From contig NZ_JACRSO010000001.1 of assembly GCF_014384745.1 (NCBI RefSeq), positions 124,001-188,000 of the forward strand: a DNA stretch of 64,000 nt. Reading direction: 5' to 3'. The notes beneath the pieces were generated by a model. That model was not told the origin of the DNA. It made no database searches and saw only the letters and a list, made by a program, of their open reading frames with translations. A program made the position numbers and the translations under genes. Positions 33,824 to 42,332 of this stretch are shown here, piece by piece (the first letter of the stretch is position 1; every line of letters starts with the position of its first letter). The stretch comes from Luoshenia tenuis (GTDB taxonomy: Bacteria; Bacillota; Clostridia; Christensenellales; GCA-900066905).

Positions 33824-34429
33824 TCAACTCTCCATTTCCCACACCGCTTCGGCCCGATAACCCGCACGGTTTACGATTTGGATCAGCGAAGTATTGGGCA
33901 GCGGCTCGCGCAGGTGTACGGTTATGGTTTCCCGCGTCCAGTCGGCCTGAGCGGTCATATGCCCGGTTTCGTTAAAAGCGCACTCCAGTTTTTTAGCGCA
34001 ATCTTCACAGTGCATCCCCCCTACCTTGATGACCCGGCAGGCGCCCTGCATGCCCTGGGGCGAAAGGGTCTTGACGCCAAAGATAAAGTAGAGGATGTGG
34101 AACACCCATACCCCCGCCAGGATGATGCGTCCCACGGGGACCCGCTCCATCATGATAAAGCCTACCGCCATCGTTGCCGTTACGATGGCCATGATGCGCA
34201 GTTTTGTCTTCCAGGTCATACCCCGGCCTTTAACATAGCTTTCCAGGTTATTTTTATACAGTTTTGTGGCGAGGAACCAATCGTGCAGGCGCTGTGAGCT
34301 TTTTGCAAAGCAAAAGGCGGCCAGCAGCAAAAAGGGGAAGGCTGGCAGCAGCGGCAGCACCGCGCCCACAGCGCCCAGCCCGAGGCCGATACAGCCCAAT
34401 GCTACATAGATCACTTTACGAATTTTCAT
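33824..34429 (-). CDS. YbaN-family (DUF454) membrane protein fused to a heavy-metal-associated (HMA) domain
   Basis: 201 residues from the ATG at 34429 (GGAGGCG upstream). Residues 1-115 are DUF454/YbaN: VALGCIGLGLGAVGAVLPLLPAFPFLLLAAFCFAKSSQRLHDW, shown here as one helical hairpin in two parts, then a second hydrophobic pair. Residues about 130-200 form an HMA domain with the metal motif GMHCEDCAKKLE and the following beta-alpha-beta strands. HMA domains bind Cu(I) or similar ions through the two Cys. The fusion suggests that YbaN works in metal or heme handling. It ends a four-gene operon with a CydDC-like exporter and overlaps the upstream gene by 14 bp. Confidence 0.82.
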   Translation of the reverse strand: MKIRKVIYVALGCIGLGLGAVGAVLPLLPAFPFLLLAAFCFAKSSQRLHDWFLATKLYKNNLESYVKGRGMTWKTKLRIMAIVTATMAVGFIMMERVPVGRIILAGVWVFHILYFIFGVKTLSPQGMQGACRVIKVGGMHCEDCAKKLECAFNETGHMTAQADWTRETITVHLREPLPNTSLIQIVNRAGYRAEAVWEMES

Positions 34430-34766
34430 GTTTCGCCTCCAGTCTTCTTTGCTCTTTTTTGCTTTCGGCCACATGCCGCAGCGCGGCCACCGGGTGGTGA
34501 AAAACCATTCTCGGGCCGGCAAAGCGCATCACCGTCCGTATTTTTTCGCGCATATCCGGCTTATAGCAGTGCACCTTGCAGTTTGAGCAAAAGGTCTTGC
34601 TTTCCATAAACGGGCACCGGTCGCTGCGCGCGATGGCATAGGCTTTGAGCTGCGCGCAGTCCGGGCAAAGCCCATCCCTGCCCCCATGCACCTTCCGGCA
34701 GTACAAGGTAATCATCTGCGAGACTAGGCGTTTTTCCCTTTCCCGTTTGTCTGCAACATCCCGCAT
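34416..34766 (-). CDS. nitrous oxide-stimulated promoter family protein (YgbA_NO)
   Basis: 116 residues from ATG 34766 (MRDVADKREREKRLVSQMI). It contains five or six conserved Cys (YCRKVHG, LCPDCAQL, RCPFMESKTFCSNCKVHCYKP) and the RTVMRFAGPRMVFHHPVAALRH end typical of the YgbA family. E. coli YgbA is induced by nitric oxide through NsrR. The Cys pattern suggests Fe-S or Zn binding. Its start overlaps the ABC exporter stop (TGATG). Its company suggests a role in nitrosative or heme stress, which is inference. Confidence 0.85.
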   Translation of the reverse strand: MRDVADKREREKRLVSQMITLYCRKVHGGRDGLCPDCAQLKAYAIARSDRCPFMESKTFCSNCKVHCYKPDMREKIRTVMRFAGPRMVFHHPVAALRHVAESKKEQRRLEAKHENS

Positions 34767-36424
34767 CAACTCACCCTCCCATTTTCTACCGAGTAAACGG
34801 CATCCGCAATGCGCAGGGTAGAGTGCCGGTGAGAGACCAGCACCACCGTCCTCCCCTGGCGTTGCTCCCGCAGGGATTTAAGAATCACCGCTTCGTTCAG
34901 GCTGTCCAGGTTACTGGTGGGCTCATCCAGCAAAAGAAAGGGGGCTTGATGCAAAAAAGCGCGCGCAAGGCCGATGCGCTGGCGTTCGCCGCCCGAGAGG
35001 CTGTCGCCCAGCTCCCCCACGGGCGTATCGTAGCCCTCGGGCAGCGTCATGATAAAATCGTGCACCGCCGCTTTTTTGCAGGCCGCCTCCAGTTCCGCCT
35101 GCGTCGCGTCCAACTTGGCTACGCGCAGGTTATTGGCAATGCTATCGTGAAACAGATGGGTCTGCTGGGTGACAAAGCTCTCCATATTCCGTAGGTTAGC
35201 CGTATTGATCCGTTCGACAGAACGGCCGGAAAGCTGCACGCTGCCCTTTTGCACCTTCCAAAACCGCATCATCAGCTTGAGCAGCGTGGATTTCCCGCTG
35301 CCGCTCTTGCCGGTAATACCCACCACCGCATGTTCGGGCACCTGCAGTGAAATATCGGAAAGAATGGACTCCTCCCCGTAAGAAAAGCTCACCTCCCGCG
35401 CGCTGGCCCCGGTGAAGGCGATCTCCTCCTGGTCACAGATCTCCTGCACGGCCGGCTGTTCGTCCAGAATATCCAGTACGCGGTTGCCGGCGGCAAAGGT
35501 GTTTTGCAGGGTGCTGCCCAGGTTGGCCAGGGCGGTCACCGGCCCAAAAGAGCTCATCAACGCGATGAAAGGGAGCACGACCCCGTCAAACCCTACGATG
35601 CCCTTTTGGTATAGCAGCGCTGCCGCCAGCAGCATGCTTAGGTCAAAGATCAAAATCACGGTATGGGTAAGCGCCATATTGCGTCCCGCTGTCTTTTTCA
35701 TCCGCTCTTCGTCTTGCGCTAGCGCTTCCGTCCTTTGGTTCATCTGCTTTAGCCGCTCAGCCCCGGCGCCATACTGCAGCGTTTCGGAAAGGCCGCGCAG
35801 GCTATCGAGCACAAAGCCCGCCAGCGCGCCGGATGCGGCGCGAAAGCGCATCCCGTCCTCACCGCTCATCTTAGAAGTCACGGTAGGGACAAGCAGGCCC
35901 ACCGCCAGATAAGCGGCCAGCGCCAACAGCCCCAACGCCCAGTGAAAACTGCCGATGAACAGGCACAGCGCCAGCGTATATAATACCGCAATGGCCGCAG
36001 GCGAAATGGTGTGGGCGTAAAACACCTCTAAAAGTTCAATGTCCGAGGTGATGATGGCAATCAGGTCGCCCCGATCCCGCCCCTCCAGTTTGGCCGGGCA
36101 TAGCCTGCGCAGCGCTTGAAAGACTTTATCCCGTATCAGCGCCAGCAGTTTAAAAGCGATAAAGTGGTTGCAGGCCTGTTCGGCATAGCGCAGTACGCCG
36201 CGCAGCAGGGCGCATGCGCCCATCCCGATAAAGGCAGCCATCATCGTCACCGGCAAGGAGTAATCCAGTATGTCCAGCAGCGCAAACCCGCCGAAAATCG
36301 TAATAAAGCTGGCGCACAGATGGCCAACTAACCCCATAAAGATCGCCAGCGCCATGAAACCTGCCAGCGGCTTGACCAGCCCTACCAGCCGCGCCATCAC
36401 GGCTATGTTGCCGCGCTTTTTCAT
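34766..36424 (-). CDS. ABC exporter half-transporter, CydC-like
   Basis: 552 residues: an N-terminal six-helix exporter membrane domain (about 1-310) and a C-terminal ATPase with Walker A GITGKSGSGKSTLLKL, signature DSLSGGERQRIGLARAF and Walker B FLLLDEPTSNLD. The pair with the upstream gene forms a heterodimer. Sequence style (LRGVLRYAEQACNHFIAFKLL, CPAKLEGRDRGDLIAIITSDIELLE) resembles CydC, which exports thiols or handles heme for cytochrome bd. No cydAB genes are in the window. The start overlaps the upstream stop by ATGA. Confidence 0.85.
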   Translation of the reverse strand: MKKRGNIAVMARLVGLVKPLAGFMALAIFMGLVGHLCASFITIFGGFALLDILDYSLPVTMMAAFIGMGACALLRGVLRYAEQACNHFIAFKLLALIRDKVFQALRRLCPAKLEGRDRGDLIAIITSDIELLEVFYAHTISPAAIAVLYTLALCLFIGSFHWALGLLALAAYLAVGLLVPTVTSKMSGEDGMRFRAASGALAGFVLDSLRGLSETLQYGAGAERLKQMNQRTEALAQDEERMKKTAGRNMALTHTVILIFDLSMLLAAALLYQKGIVGFDGVVLPFIALMSSFGPVTALANLGSTLQNTFAAGNRVLDILDEQPAVQEICDQEEIAFTGASAREVSFSYGEESILSDISLQVPEHAVVGITGKSGSGKSTLLKLMMRFWKVQKGSVQLSGRSVERINTANLRNMESFVTQQTHLFHDSIANNLRVAKLDATQAELEAACKKAAVHDFIMTLPEGYDTPVGELGDSLSGGERQRIGLARAFLHQAPFLLLDEPTSNLDSLNEAVILKSLREQRQGRTVVLVSHRHSTLRIADAVYSVENGRVS

Positions 36425-38160
36425 GCCGGTTCACCTTCTTTCCCGTAGTTTTCCAGCTCCTGCTGAGCCCGCCATAGCCGGGCATAGTATCCCCCCTGGG
36501 CCAGCAGCTCCTCATGGGTGCCGCTCTGGGCAACGCAGCCATCTTCTAACGCATAGATACGGTCGGCCTCCACCACATTGGCCAAGCGATGAGAGATCAG
36601 GATCACGGTCTTACGCCTGGCCAGGGTATGGATCTGTGCCATGATATCATTTTCGCTCTCCACATCGATATTGGAGGTGGCCTCGTCAAAAATATATATG
36701 GGGCTGTCGTGCAGCAGCGCCCGCGCCAAGGCCAAGCGCTGGCATTGCCCGCCGGAAAGGTTTGCGGCCCGCTCGGCCAGCGGCGTATCCAGGCCCGCTT
36801 CAGCATGCAGGAAACCGGCCAGGCGGGTTTGCTCCAACGCGGCCCACATCTGGGCATCTGTGGCCTCAGGGTTTCCCATACGCAGGTTTTCCCGCACGGT
36901 CCCCTTAAAGAGATAGCTATTATGGCTGACATAGGTGATCTTGCGCATCAGTTCCTGTTCGGCGATCTGCTCAAGCGCCGCCCCGCCCAGCGTGACAGAG
37001 CCGGTATAGCCCCTGTTTCGCCCCATCAGGATGGCGGCAATGGTGGATTTACCGCATCCGCTCTCCCCTACCAGGGCGGTAAAGCTGTTTTGCGGAAAGT
37101 CAAGATCGATCCCGTGCAGGATCTCCCGCCCGGCCTGATAGCCAAAGCGCAGCCCCTGGCACGCGATATCATAACCTTGCGGCACGGCCTCGCCTCTCCG
37201 CGGCGGTTCCTCCAGATCCAGCAGGCGGAATATCTTGTCGCTGGCGGCCATACCATTCATGGCGATATGAAAAAAGCTGCCCAACTGGCGCATGGGTATG
37301 AAAAAGTCTGCCGAAAGCAGCACGATAAGCAGGCATCCCGAAAGGGTGATATGCCCTGCGCCGAACTGGGTGATCGCTATGATCGCGCCCAACGCGGCGC
37401 CGCCATAGGCCACCAGATCCATAATCGTGATGGAATTCAGCTGCATGGTCAGCACCTTCATGGTGATCTTGCGAAACTTTTCGGACTCCCGGTTCATTTC
37501 CTCGTTTTTATATCCATCCGCCTGATAAATCTTGAGGGTAGTCAGCCCCTGGAGATTTTCTAGAAAGGTATCGCCCAGGGCTGTATACTGCCCCCAATAC
37601 CGGGAGAGCAGCTTTTTGGCCCAGGTCTGCACCGCCGCGATCGCAATGGGGATCAGCGGCACGCAGATCAACAGTACGATAGCCGAAGGGAAATTGATAA
37701 AACTCAATACGATAAAGAGCGTTATAGGCGCCAGCATACTGTAAAAGAACTGAGGCAGGTAGGCGCCAAAATAAGTTTCCAGCTGATCGACACCCTCTAC
37801 GGCCACCTGCACAACTTCCGAGGTCTTAACCTGCTCGCTGTAAGAGGCCCCCAGGCGCAGCAGCTTTTGATAGATCAGCTCCCGAAGCGTCTTTTTTACC
37901 GTTTTTGAGGAAAGATACCCCATGCGGCTGGCCCCCGTCGTGCAAAAAAAGCGAACCAGGATAGCGCCAAGGGCGATTCCAGCCGCGGCCCAAAAGGCTG
38001 CGGCATCCATCGTGCGGGCAAACAGGCGCCCCAATAGAAAAGTAATGCTCCCCATCATGGCGATGTTCGCGCAAAGCGAGCACCATTGCAGCGCCACATT
38101 GCCTGCAATGTACTTTTTGCTCTGGCTGACCGTGCCGATCAGCCGTTTGTTGATCATCAT
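36421..38160 (-). CDS. ABC exporter half-transporter, CydD-like
   Basis: 579 residues from the ATG at 38160 (MMINKRLIGTVSQSKKYI) after GGGGG; the open frame runs further upstream without a ribosome binding site. Membrane domain residues about 1-310 include EVVQVAVEGVDQLETYFGAYLPQF. The ATPase has Walker A ALVGESGCGKSTIAAIL, signature NLSGGQCQRLALARALL and Walker B IYIFDEATSNID. It is the first gene of the operon. The promoter upstream contains repeated GTTAG-N6-CTAAC palindromes, one of them covering the -10. Confidence 0.85.
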   Translation of the reverse strand: MMINKRLIGTVSQSKKYIAGNVALQWCSLCANIAMMGSITFLLGRLFARTMDAAAFWAAAGIALGAILVRFFCTTGASRMGYLSSKTVKKTLRELIYQKLLRLGASYSEQVKTSEVVQVAVEGVDQLETYFGAYLPQFFYSMLAPITLFIVLSFINFPSAIVLLICVPLIPIAIAAVQTWAKKLLSRYWGQYTALGDTFLENLQGLTTLKIYQADGYKNEEMNRESEKFRKITMKVLTMQLNSITIMDLVAYGGAALGAIIAITQFGAGHITLSGCLLIVLLSADFFIPMRQLGSFFHIAMNGMAASDKIFRLLDLEEPPRRGEAVPQGYDIACQGLRFGYQAGREILHGIDLDFPQNSFTALVGESGCGKSTIAAILMGRNRGYTGSVTLGGAALEQIAEQELMRKITYVSHNSYLFKGTVRENLRMGNPEATDAQMWAALEQTRLAGFLHAEAGLDTPLAERAANLSGGQCQRLALARALLHDSPIYIFDEATSNIDVESENDIMAQIHTLARRKTVILISHRLANVVEADRIYALEDGCVAQSGTHEELLAQGGYYARLWRAQQELENYGKEGEPA

Positions 38161-38212
38161 GTGCAGACCCCCATTTAATCTTTGGAACGAGAACCTCTCC
38201 AAGTGCCAATTG

Positions 38213-38228
38213 GTTAGATTATACTAAC
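38213..38228. promoter_or_regulatory. palindromic operator over the -10 of the ABC exporter operon
   Basis: GTTAGATTATACTAAC: arms GTTAG / CTAAC around ATTATA, which on the minus strand is the -10 hexamer TATAAT. The same GTTAG-N6-CTAAC pattern recurs at 38267-38282, which suggests a dedicated repressor. Confidence 0.55.
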
Positions 38229-38244
38229 TCTTTGGTAAAAAAGC

Positions 38245-38282
38245 AGCGATTGCTAACGTCTCCATAGTTAGCAATCGCTAAC
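38245..38282. promoter_or_regulatory. double palindrome upstream of the ABC exporter operon
   Basis: AGCGATTGCTAAC and GTTAGCAATCGCT are perfect 13-bp inverted arms. The right arm is itself part of the palindrome GTTAGCAATCGCTAAC (38267-38282). On the minus strand the hairpin is followed by GCTTTTTT, so it could also act as a terminator. The TTAGC-N4-GCTAA core is reminiscent of MarR/SlyA-type sites. Confidence 0.5.
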
Positions 38283-38340
38283 CCCATCTACCAAAATATA
38301 GCATAGCATTCCCGCCGCTGTCAACCATCGTGCCATGCAA

Positions 38341-38371
38341 AAAAGCAGGCGGCCGGTAGCCGCCTGCTTTT
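38341..38371 (-). terminator. terminator of the SDR/ThuA operon
   Basis: A perfect 13-bp stem (AAAAGCAGGCGGC / GCCGCCTGCTTTT) with a 5-base loop and a T6 run on the minus strand, 26 bp after the SDR-like gene. Confidence 0.88.
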
Positions 38372-38396
38372 GGCAAACAGAATATCTAATAGACCC

Positions 38397-39077
38397 TTAC
38401 CAGGCCCACTCCCGCCCCAGCGCATCCCGAAGGACCAAACGGCGTTCGTCATCCCGCCCCGGGGTATCCGGGTCGATAGCCCGGCGGCGGCAAATATACG
38501 AATAGGCGCCGGCAGCGGCCTGCCGGGGCGATATGTCTGCTTCCCGCGTCAGCGGATCGTACACCCGGAAGGTATATCCCATGGGTGAGAGCCGGTTTTT
38601 GGCGATCTGCAAAATATTATGCAGGGCGGCCTTGCTCATGGCCGGGCCAAAGCCCGCCTTCTGATCGTTCCAGTTCACGCTGGCCCGATGGTCGCTGATA
38701 AAGCAGGCTCGTTTGCATTCGCCCTTGTCCATCAGCGGCAGCACCGCCTCAAAAGCCTCCAGCGGCGCCAGCGCGTTATAGCGGAAGCTGCGCATCACCG
38801 CCTCGGGATCGATCCCCTGGCGGATGGTCTGCCCCTCCGCTTCAAAATGTGCCGCGCTGGTATCGATAAACACATCGATCCAGCCCGCTTTTTCGGCCAG
38901 CACCCGCGCCATCTGCCGGGCGCTGCCCTCCTGAAAAGGCTGGTACGGCAGGAAGATCACCGCCGGCAATGTGCCATCCGTTCCGCCAAGCGCATAAACC
39001 GTATGCCCCTTCTCTACGAAAAAGCATGCCAGTTCCCGGTCAAAATCCCGGCGTATGCCGGTCAACAATATTTTCAT
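38397..39077 (-). CDS. SDR-fold protein lacking canonical cofactor and catalytic motifs
   Basis: 226 residues. The overall Rossmann pattern and the segment RACFISDHRASVNW...MSKAALHNILQIAKNRL place it in the short-chain dehydrogenase family, next to a normal paralogue. But the N-terminal glycine motif is replaced (LLTGIRRDFDREL in place of TGxxxGxG), and the YxxxK active site reads PAMSK, so the catalytic Tyr is missing. It is likely a pseudo-enzyme or subunit partner of the neighbouring SDR, encoded 13 bp upstream. Both share the C-terminal ending (RRLVLRDALGREWAW versus QRLVLTDYLGNEWAY). Confidence 0.7.
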   Translation of the reverse strand: MKILLTGIRRDFDRELACFFVEKGHTVYALGGTDGTLPAVIFLPYQPFQEGSARQMARVLAEKAGWIDVFIDTSAAHFEAEGQTIRQGIDPEAVMRSFRYNALAPLEAFEAVLPLMDKGECKRACFISDHRASVNWNDQKAGFGPAMSKAALHNILQIAKNRLSPMGYTFRVYDPLTREADISPRQAAAGAYSYICRRRAIDPDTPGRDDERRLVLRDALGREWAW

Positions 39078-39090
39078 CTCTCCTGCCCCC

Positions 39091-39813
39091 TTAATACGCC
39101 CACTCGTTGCCCAGGTAATCGGTCAGTACCAGGCGTTGTTCATCCTCCCGGTCGGCCACAAACTGCGCCACGGCAACCGCGGCGGATTCATCGCTATCCA
39201 CCGTGCCGGTGGCGGCCCGGCTGCCGTCGGGCAGGACGCGGCGCATCCATCCCGGCTGAAACAGGCGGAAGGTATACCCCTGGGGAAACAGGTCGTTATA
39301 TAAGATGCGGCAGGCTACATTTACCGCCGTCTTGGTCATGGTATACCGGAACCCTGCGTCCCGGTGCATCATGGTCACGCTGGAAACCTCCGAGGATATA
39401 AAACAGATCCGCTTCATATCCCCCTTTTCCAACAGCGGTAAAAAGATCTCCACCAGTTGCAGCGCGCCCAAAGCATTGACTCTGAAGGAATATTCCAAAA
39501 GCGCAAAATCGATGGGCAGTTCGCCTTTAAAAGTGCTGGAATTGGGCCCACCCATGTACGCCGCGTTGCTGATGACCATATCGACATGATCCGTATGCCG
39601 GCAAACTTCAGCATACGCTTCCAAGATGGATTCGCGTGAGGATACATCCATCTGCACAGGGTACAGCTCGGGGTACTGCGCCTGCAATTCATCCAGCAGC
39701 GCATATTCCTCTAAAAAGCGGCCGGCAAATACCCGCCAGCCCTGCGCCAGCAGTGCGGTGGCCATGGACAGCCCCAGTCCCCGGTCGGCCCCGGAAATGA
39801 CAGCGGTTTTCAT
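39091..39813 (-). CDS. short-chain dehydrogenase/reductase
   Basis: 240 residues from the ATG at 39813 (a GTG at 39822 is possible). The NAD(P) motif SGADRGLGLSMATALL, the NAG-like segment ISNAAYMGG, the Ser in ICFISSEVSSV and the active-site YTMTK are present. It is a classical SDR of unknown substrate. It lies between a ThuA-like gene and the degenerate SDR, and the three form one operon. The neighbours suggest carbohydrate metabolism. Confidence 0.85.
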   Translation of the reverse strand: MKTAVISGADRGLGLSMATALLAQGWRVFAGRFLEEYALLDELQAQYPELYPVQMDVSSRESILEAYAEVCRHTDHVDMVISNAAYMGGPNSSTFKGELPIDFALLEYSFRVNALGALQLVEIFLPLLEKGDMKRICFISSEVSSVTMMHRDAGFRYTMTKTAVNVACRILYNDLFPQGYTFRLFQPGWMRRVLPDGSRAATGTVDSDESAAVAVAQFVADREDEQRLVLTDYLGNEWAY

Positions 39814-39826
39814 TTTCCTCACCGCC

Positions 39827-40444
39827 TTATTGCATCAGCCAGGCTGCGCTGCGGCGGATCAGCTCTCTAAACCCTTCGCACATAAACGAGGCGGCTTCAT
39901 GCCCTGGAGAGAGGTAGACCACCTGCCCCAGACCAAAGGGACGCACCCAGGCCGCAGGGTAAACGCCGCCCTGATAGGCATAGTTTAAGATCAGCTCCGC
40001 CTTGGCGCCCTCGTCGATCACGAACTGATAGGGCTCCTCGTTGACGGTAAAGGGCTTAAAGTCCTTTACGATGGGATGCTCGCCTACCGGGCTATAGGTC
40101 AGGTCGCACCGCTCAGGATGACGCAAAAAGGCCCCGCCCTGCATCTGTTCGATATCGGGACTTTGGTGGGTGATGATGCCGTTGTGGATGGTCATAAGCT
40201 TGCCCCCCGCCGCAACAAAGCCCAATAGCAGGGCCGAAAGCGCCGGGCACCCGGTCTCCTTCCAGGCATCGATATAGTTGATGACCATATCGTAGTGGTT
40301 CAAATCTTCCAGTTTAAGTTCCGTGTACGCGACGCACACGGTCACTTCACAATCGCTCAAGATGCTTTTTAATTGCTCGTCTACGCCGCGCAGGGGATGA
40401 TAGATCGCCTTTTCATAATCGCCTAAGACCAATACCTTTTTCAT
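39827..40444 (-). CDS. ThuA-like domain protein
   Basis: 205 residues from ATG 40444 (MKKVLVLGDYEKAIYHPL, with AAAGGG upstream). The glutamine-amidotransferase-like fold of ThuA is recognisable: DMVINYIDAWK, LLGFVAAGGKLMTIHNG, TYSPVGEHPIVKDFKPFTVNEEPYQF (split over two strands) and VVYLSPGHEAASF. ThuA proteins are linked to trehalose/disaccharide utilisation and sugar keto-derivative metabolism. It is the first gene of the operon with two SDR-fold proteins. Confidence 0.82.
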   Translation of the reverse strand: MKKVLVLGDYEKAIYHPLRGVDEQLKSILSDCEVTVCVAYTELKLEDLNHYDMVINYIDAWKETGCPALSALLLGFVAAGGKLMTIHNGIITHQSPDIEQMQGGAFLRHPERCDLTYSPVGEHPIVKDFKPFTVNEEPYQFVIDEGAKAELILNYAYQGGVYPAAWVRPFGLGQVVYLSPGHEAASFMCEGFRELIRRSAAWLMQ

Positions 40445-40586
40445 ATTCCCTTTTCCTTTCGCGTTTCTCGGCTTTAGATGTGGTTGCATTGCCGATTGAT
40501 GTTATGCTTCCATTATAGCAGAATTTTACAGGCCGTAAAGGGCGTTTATCCGCCTGTACACAAGCGAATTGTGGGCGATCCGCGCG

Positions 40587-40617
40587 AAAAAAGCGGCCTT
40601 TAACGGCCGCTTTTTTT
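40587..40617. terminator. strong hairpin after the TVP38 gene
   Basis: AAAAAAGCGGCC / GGCCGCTTTTTTT, overlapping the last codon of the TVP38 gene. T runs in both directions, so it can terminate the minus-strand gene. Confidence 0.8.
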
Positions 40618-41398
40618 ATTGCTCTTCATTTTCTTGTGCGCCATGCGCTTCCTCGATCTGCGCCTGTTTGTTTTTGTGCTTCATCAAAAGCCCATAGGCC
40701 CCCAGCCCCAAGAGGCTGACCAGCCCCGTTACGGCAAAAACGATAATGGCAAAGGTATAGTTTTGCTCCCCCAGCGCGTGCCCGCCAAAGGTAGAAGAAA
40801 CGATTGAGGGGATGCGCGCAATGGACGTCAGGATCAAAAAACGCGAGAGCTTGATGGGGGTCAGCCCCGCGAAATAGGTCAACAGATCCTTGGGCGTGCC
40901 GGGGATGAAGAATACCAGAAAGATCAGCAATTCCAGCCGCTTTTCCTTTTTAAAGAATTTCAGCTCCTGCAACTTTTCGCGCGGCACAAAGGCCTCCACC
41001 AGTTTAAGCCCAAAGCGCTTGGTCAGCAAAAAGATCAGCGTTGACCCGATGGCTACCCCCACCATACAAAGCAGCGTGCCCTCCCAGGCGCCAAAGGCAT
41101 AGCCCGCGCCCACCTCCAGCACCTCGCCGGGTATCATGGCGATAACCACCTGCAGCACCTGCATGCCGATAAACAGCAGCTGCCCCAGCATGCCCTTTTC
41201 ATCGATCCAGGCGCGGAACTTCTCGGGCTCCTGCGCCAGCTGCACCAGCGGCCCGCCTACGGCAAAGGTCAGCCAGGCAAACAGCGCAATAAAAATAGCC
41301 AGCGATACGATAGAAACGATCTTTCTTTTTTTGATATAGGCTGCATCCACAGCCTCCGGCGCGTCCTGCCGGAACTCTTCCTGTTGTGGTTTATCCAT
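40616..41398 (-). CDS. TVP38/TMEM64 (DedA-like, SNARE-associated) membrane protein
   Basis: 260 residues from the ATG at 41398 (MDKPQQEEF), with GAGGCAG upstream; the longer frame has no suitable start. It has an acidic N-terminus, a membrane helix (IVSLAIFIALFAWLTFAVGG), then the VTT domain with MIPGEVLEVGAGYAFGAWEG, GSTLIFLLTKRFG and the conserved FIPGTPKDLLTYFAGLTPI. VTT proteins are related to lipid scramblases and undecaprenyl-phosphate carriers. No specific substrate can be given. It is probably monocistronic. Confidence 0.88.
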   Translation of the reverse strand: MDKPQQEEFRQDAPEAVDAAYIKKRKIVSIVSLAIFIALFAWLTFAVGGPLVQLAQEPEKFRAWIDEKGMLGQLLFIGMQVLQVVIAMIPGEVLEVGAGYAFGAWEGTLLCMVGVAIGSTLIFLLTKRFGLKLVEAFVPREKLQELKFFKKEKRLELLIFLVFFIPGTPKDLLTYFAGLTPIKLSRFLILTSIARIPSIVSSTFGGHALGEQNYTFAIIVFAVTGLVSLLGLGAYGLLMKHKNKQAQIEEAHGAQENEEQ

Positions 41399-41541
41399 TA
41401 CTGCCTCTATCCTCTGCGCCCGAATGCGCGAATTCTGTCCAGATGGGACAAAAATACTATACACGCCACTGGAAAGCCCTGTCAACGCTTTGACGCGGCT
41501 TTCATCAAATCTTAAGAAAGGCTTTAGCGCTCCGTAAAAAT

Positions 41542-42183
41542 TTAGGCCCTGCCTTGCGCGCCGCTTTTTGCCGCTGCTAAAGAATAGACGCAGCCGCAAT
41601 AATCCTGCCGGTAAAGGTCGTATTCCCTTGAAAGGGCGATGGAGCGTTTATAGCCCTCTTTCTTTTTAAAATCCGCATAGAGATAGGCTACCCCATATTC
41701 CTGTGCGATCTCCCCACCCAGACGGTTGATACGCTGCGCATCCTTATGCGGGCTGACCGATAGGGTGGTGGTAAAATAGTCAAATCCGCCCTGGGCGGCG
41801 GCTTTCGCCGTGGCCTCCAGCCGCAGGCGGAAACAGGCCGTGCAGCGCGCGCCGCCCTCCGGCTCGCCCTCCAGCCCTTTGGCGGCCGCATCAAAACGCT
41901 GCGGAGCGTAAACGCCACAGAGCAGATGCACCTCTCGGGCAATGGGCATCTGCCTTAGCAGGCGGCGCTGTTCTTCCAGCCGCTTTTGGTATTCCGCCTC
42001 CGGAGCGATATTGGGGTTATCATAAAAAACCGTGACATCAAAATGCGGGATCAGGGCCTCCAAAACCGCGCTGGAACAGGGGGCGCAGCAACTGTGCAGC
42101 AGCAACCGCGGCCGCGCGCCCTGCGGGATCGCGGATATGATCTTCTCCATCTCCCTTTGGTAATTGACCTTCGTCTGTTGCAT
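41542..42183 (-). CDS. queH: epoxyqueuosine reductase QueH
   Basis: 213 residues. The CC-CC pattern of QueH (formerly DUF208) is intact: LLLHSCCAPCSSAVLEAL near residue 30, ARCTACFRLRLEATA near 110, and the C-terminal YDLYRQDYCGCVYSL. HKDAQRINRLGGEIA is also typical. QueH reduces epoxyqueuosine to queuosine in tRNA, using a 4Fe-4S and mononuclear iron site. Other queuosine genes are not in the window. Confidence 0.95.
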   Translation of the reverse strand: MQQTKVNYQREMEKIISAIPQGARPRLLLHSCCAPCSSAVLEALIPHFDVTVFYDNPNIAPEAEYQKRLEEQRRLLRQMPIAREVHLLCGVYAPQRFDAAAKGLEGEPEGGARCTACFRLRLEATAKAAAQGGFDYFTTTLSVSPHKDAQRINRLGGEIAQEYGVAYLYADFKKKEGYKRSIALSREYDLYRQDYCGCVYSLAAAKSGAQGRA

Positions 42184-42286
42184 ACGGTTTGTCTACCGCC
42201 CTTTCCGCCGCGCTCATCGCCGGGATGCCCCGGCGCCTGACGATTTATTTTGCCTCATCTGCTGCCATTATACCACAAACAAATAA

Positions 42287-42307
42287 GGGCGCGGAAATTC
42301 CGCGCCC
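42287..42307 (-). terminator. terminator of the SIS-HAD/kinase operon
   Basis: GGGCGCGGAA / TTCCGCGCCC hairpin followed by TTATTTGTTT on the minus strand, 25 bp after the kinase stop. Confidence 0.75.
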
Positions 42308-42332
42308 CCTGCTGCTCGCTTTAAACTCTGTT

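Noticed and set aside
40453..40586. Possible small RNA between the ThuA and TVP38 genes
   Set aside because: Only a promoter-like AT stretch and a terminator are visible; no support for an RNA gene.
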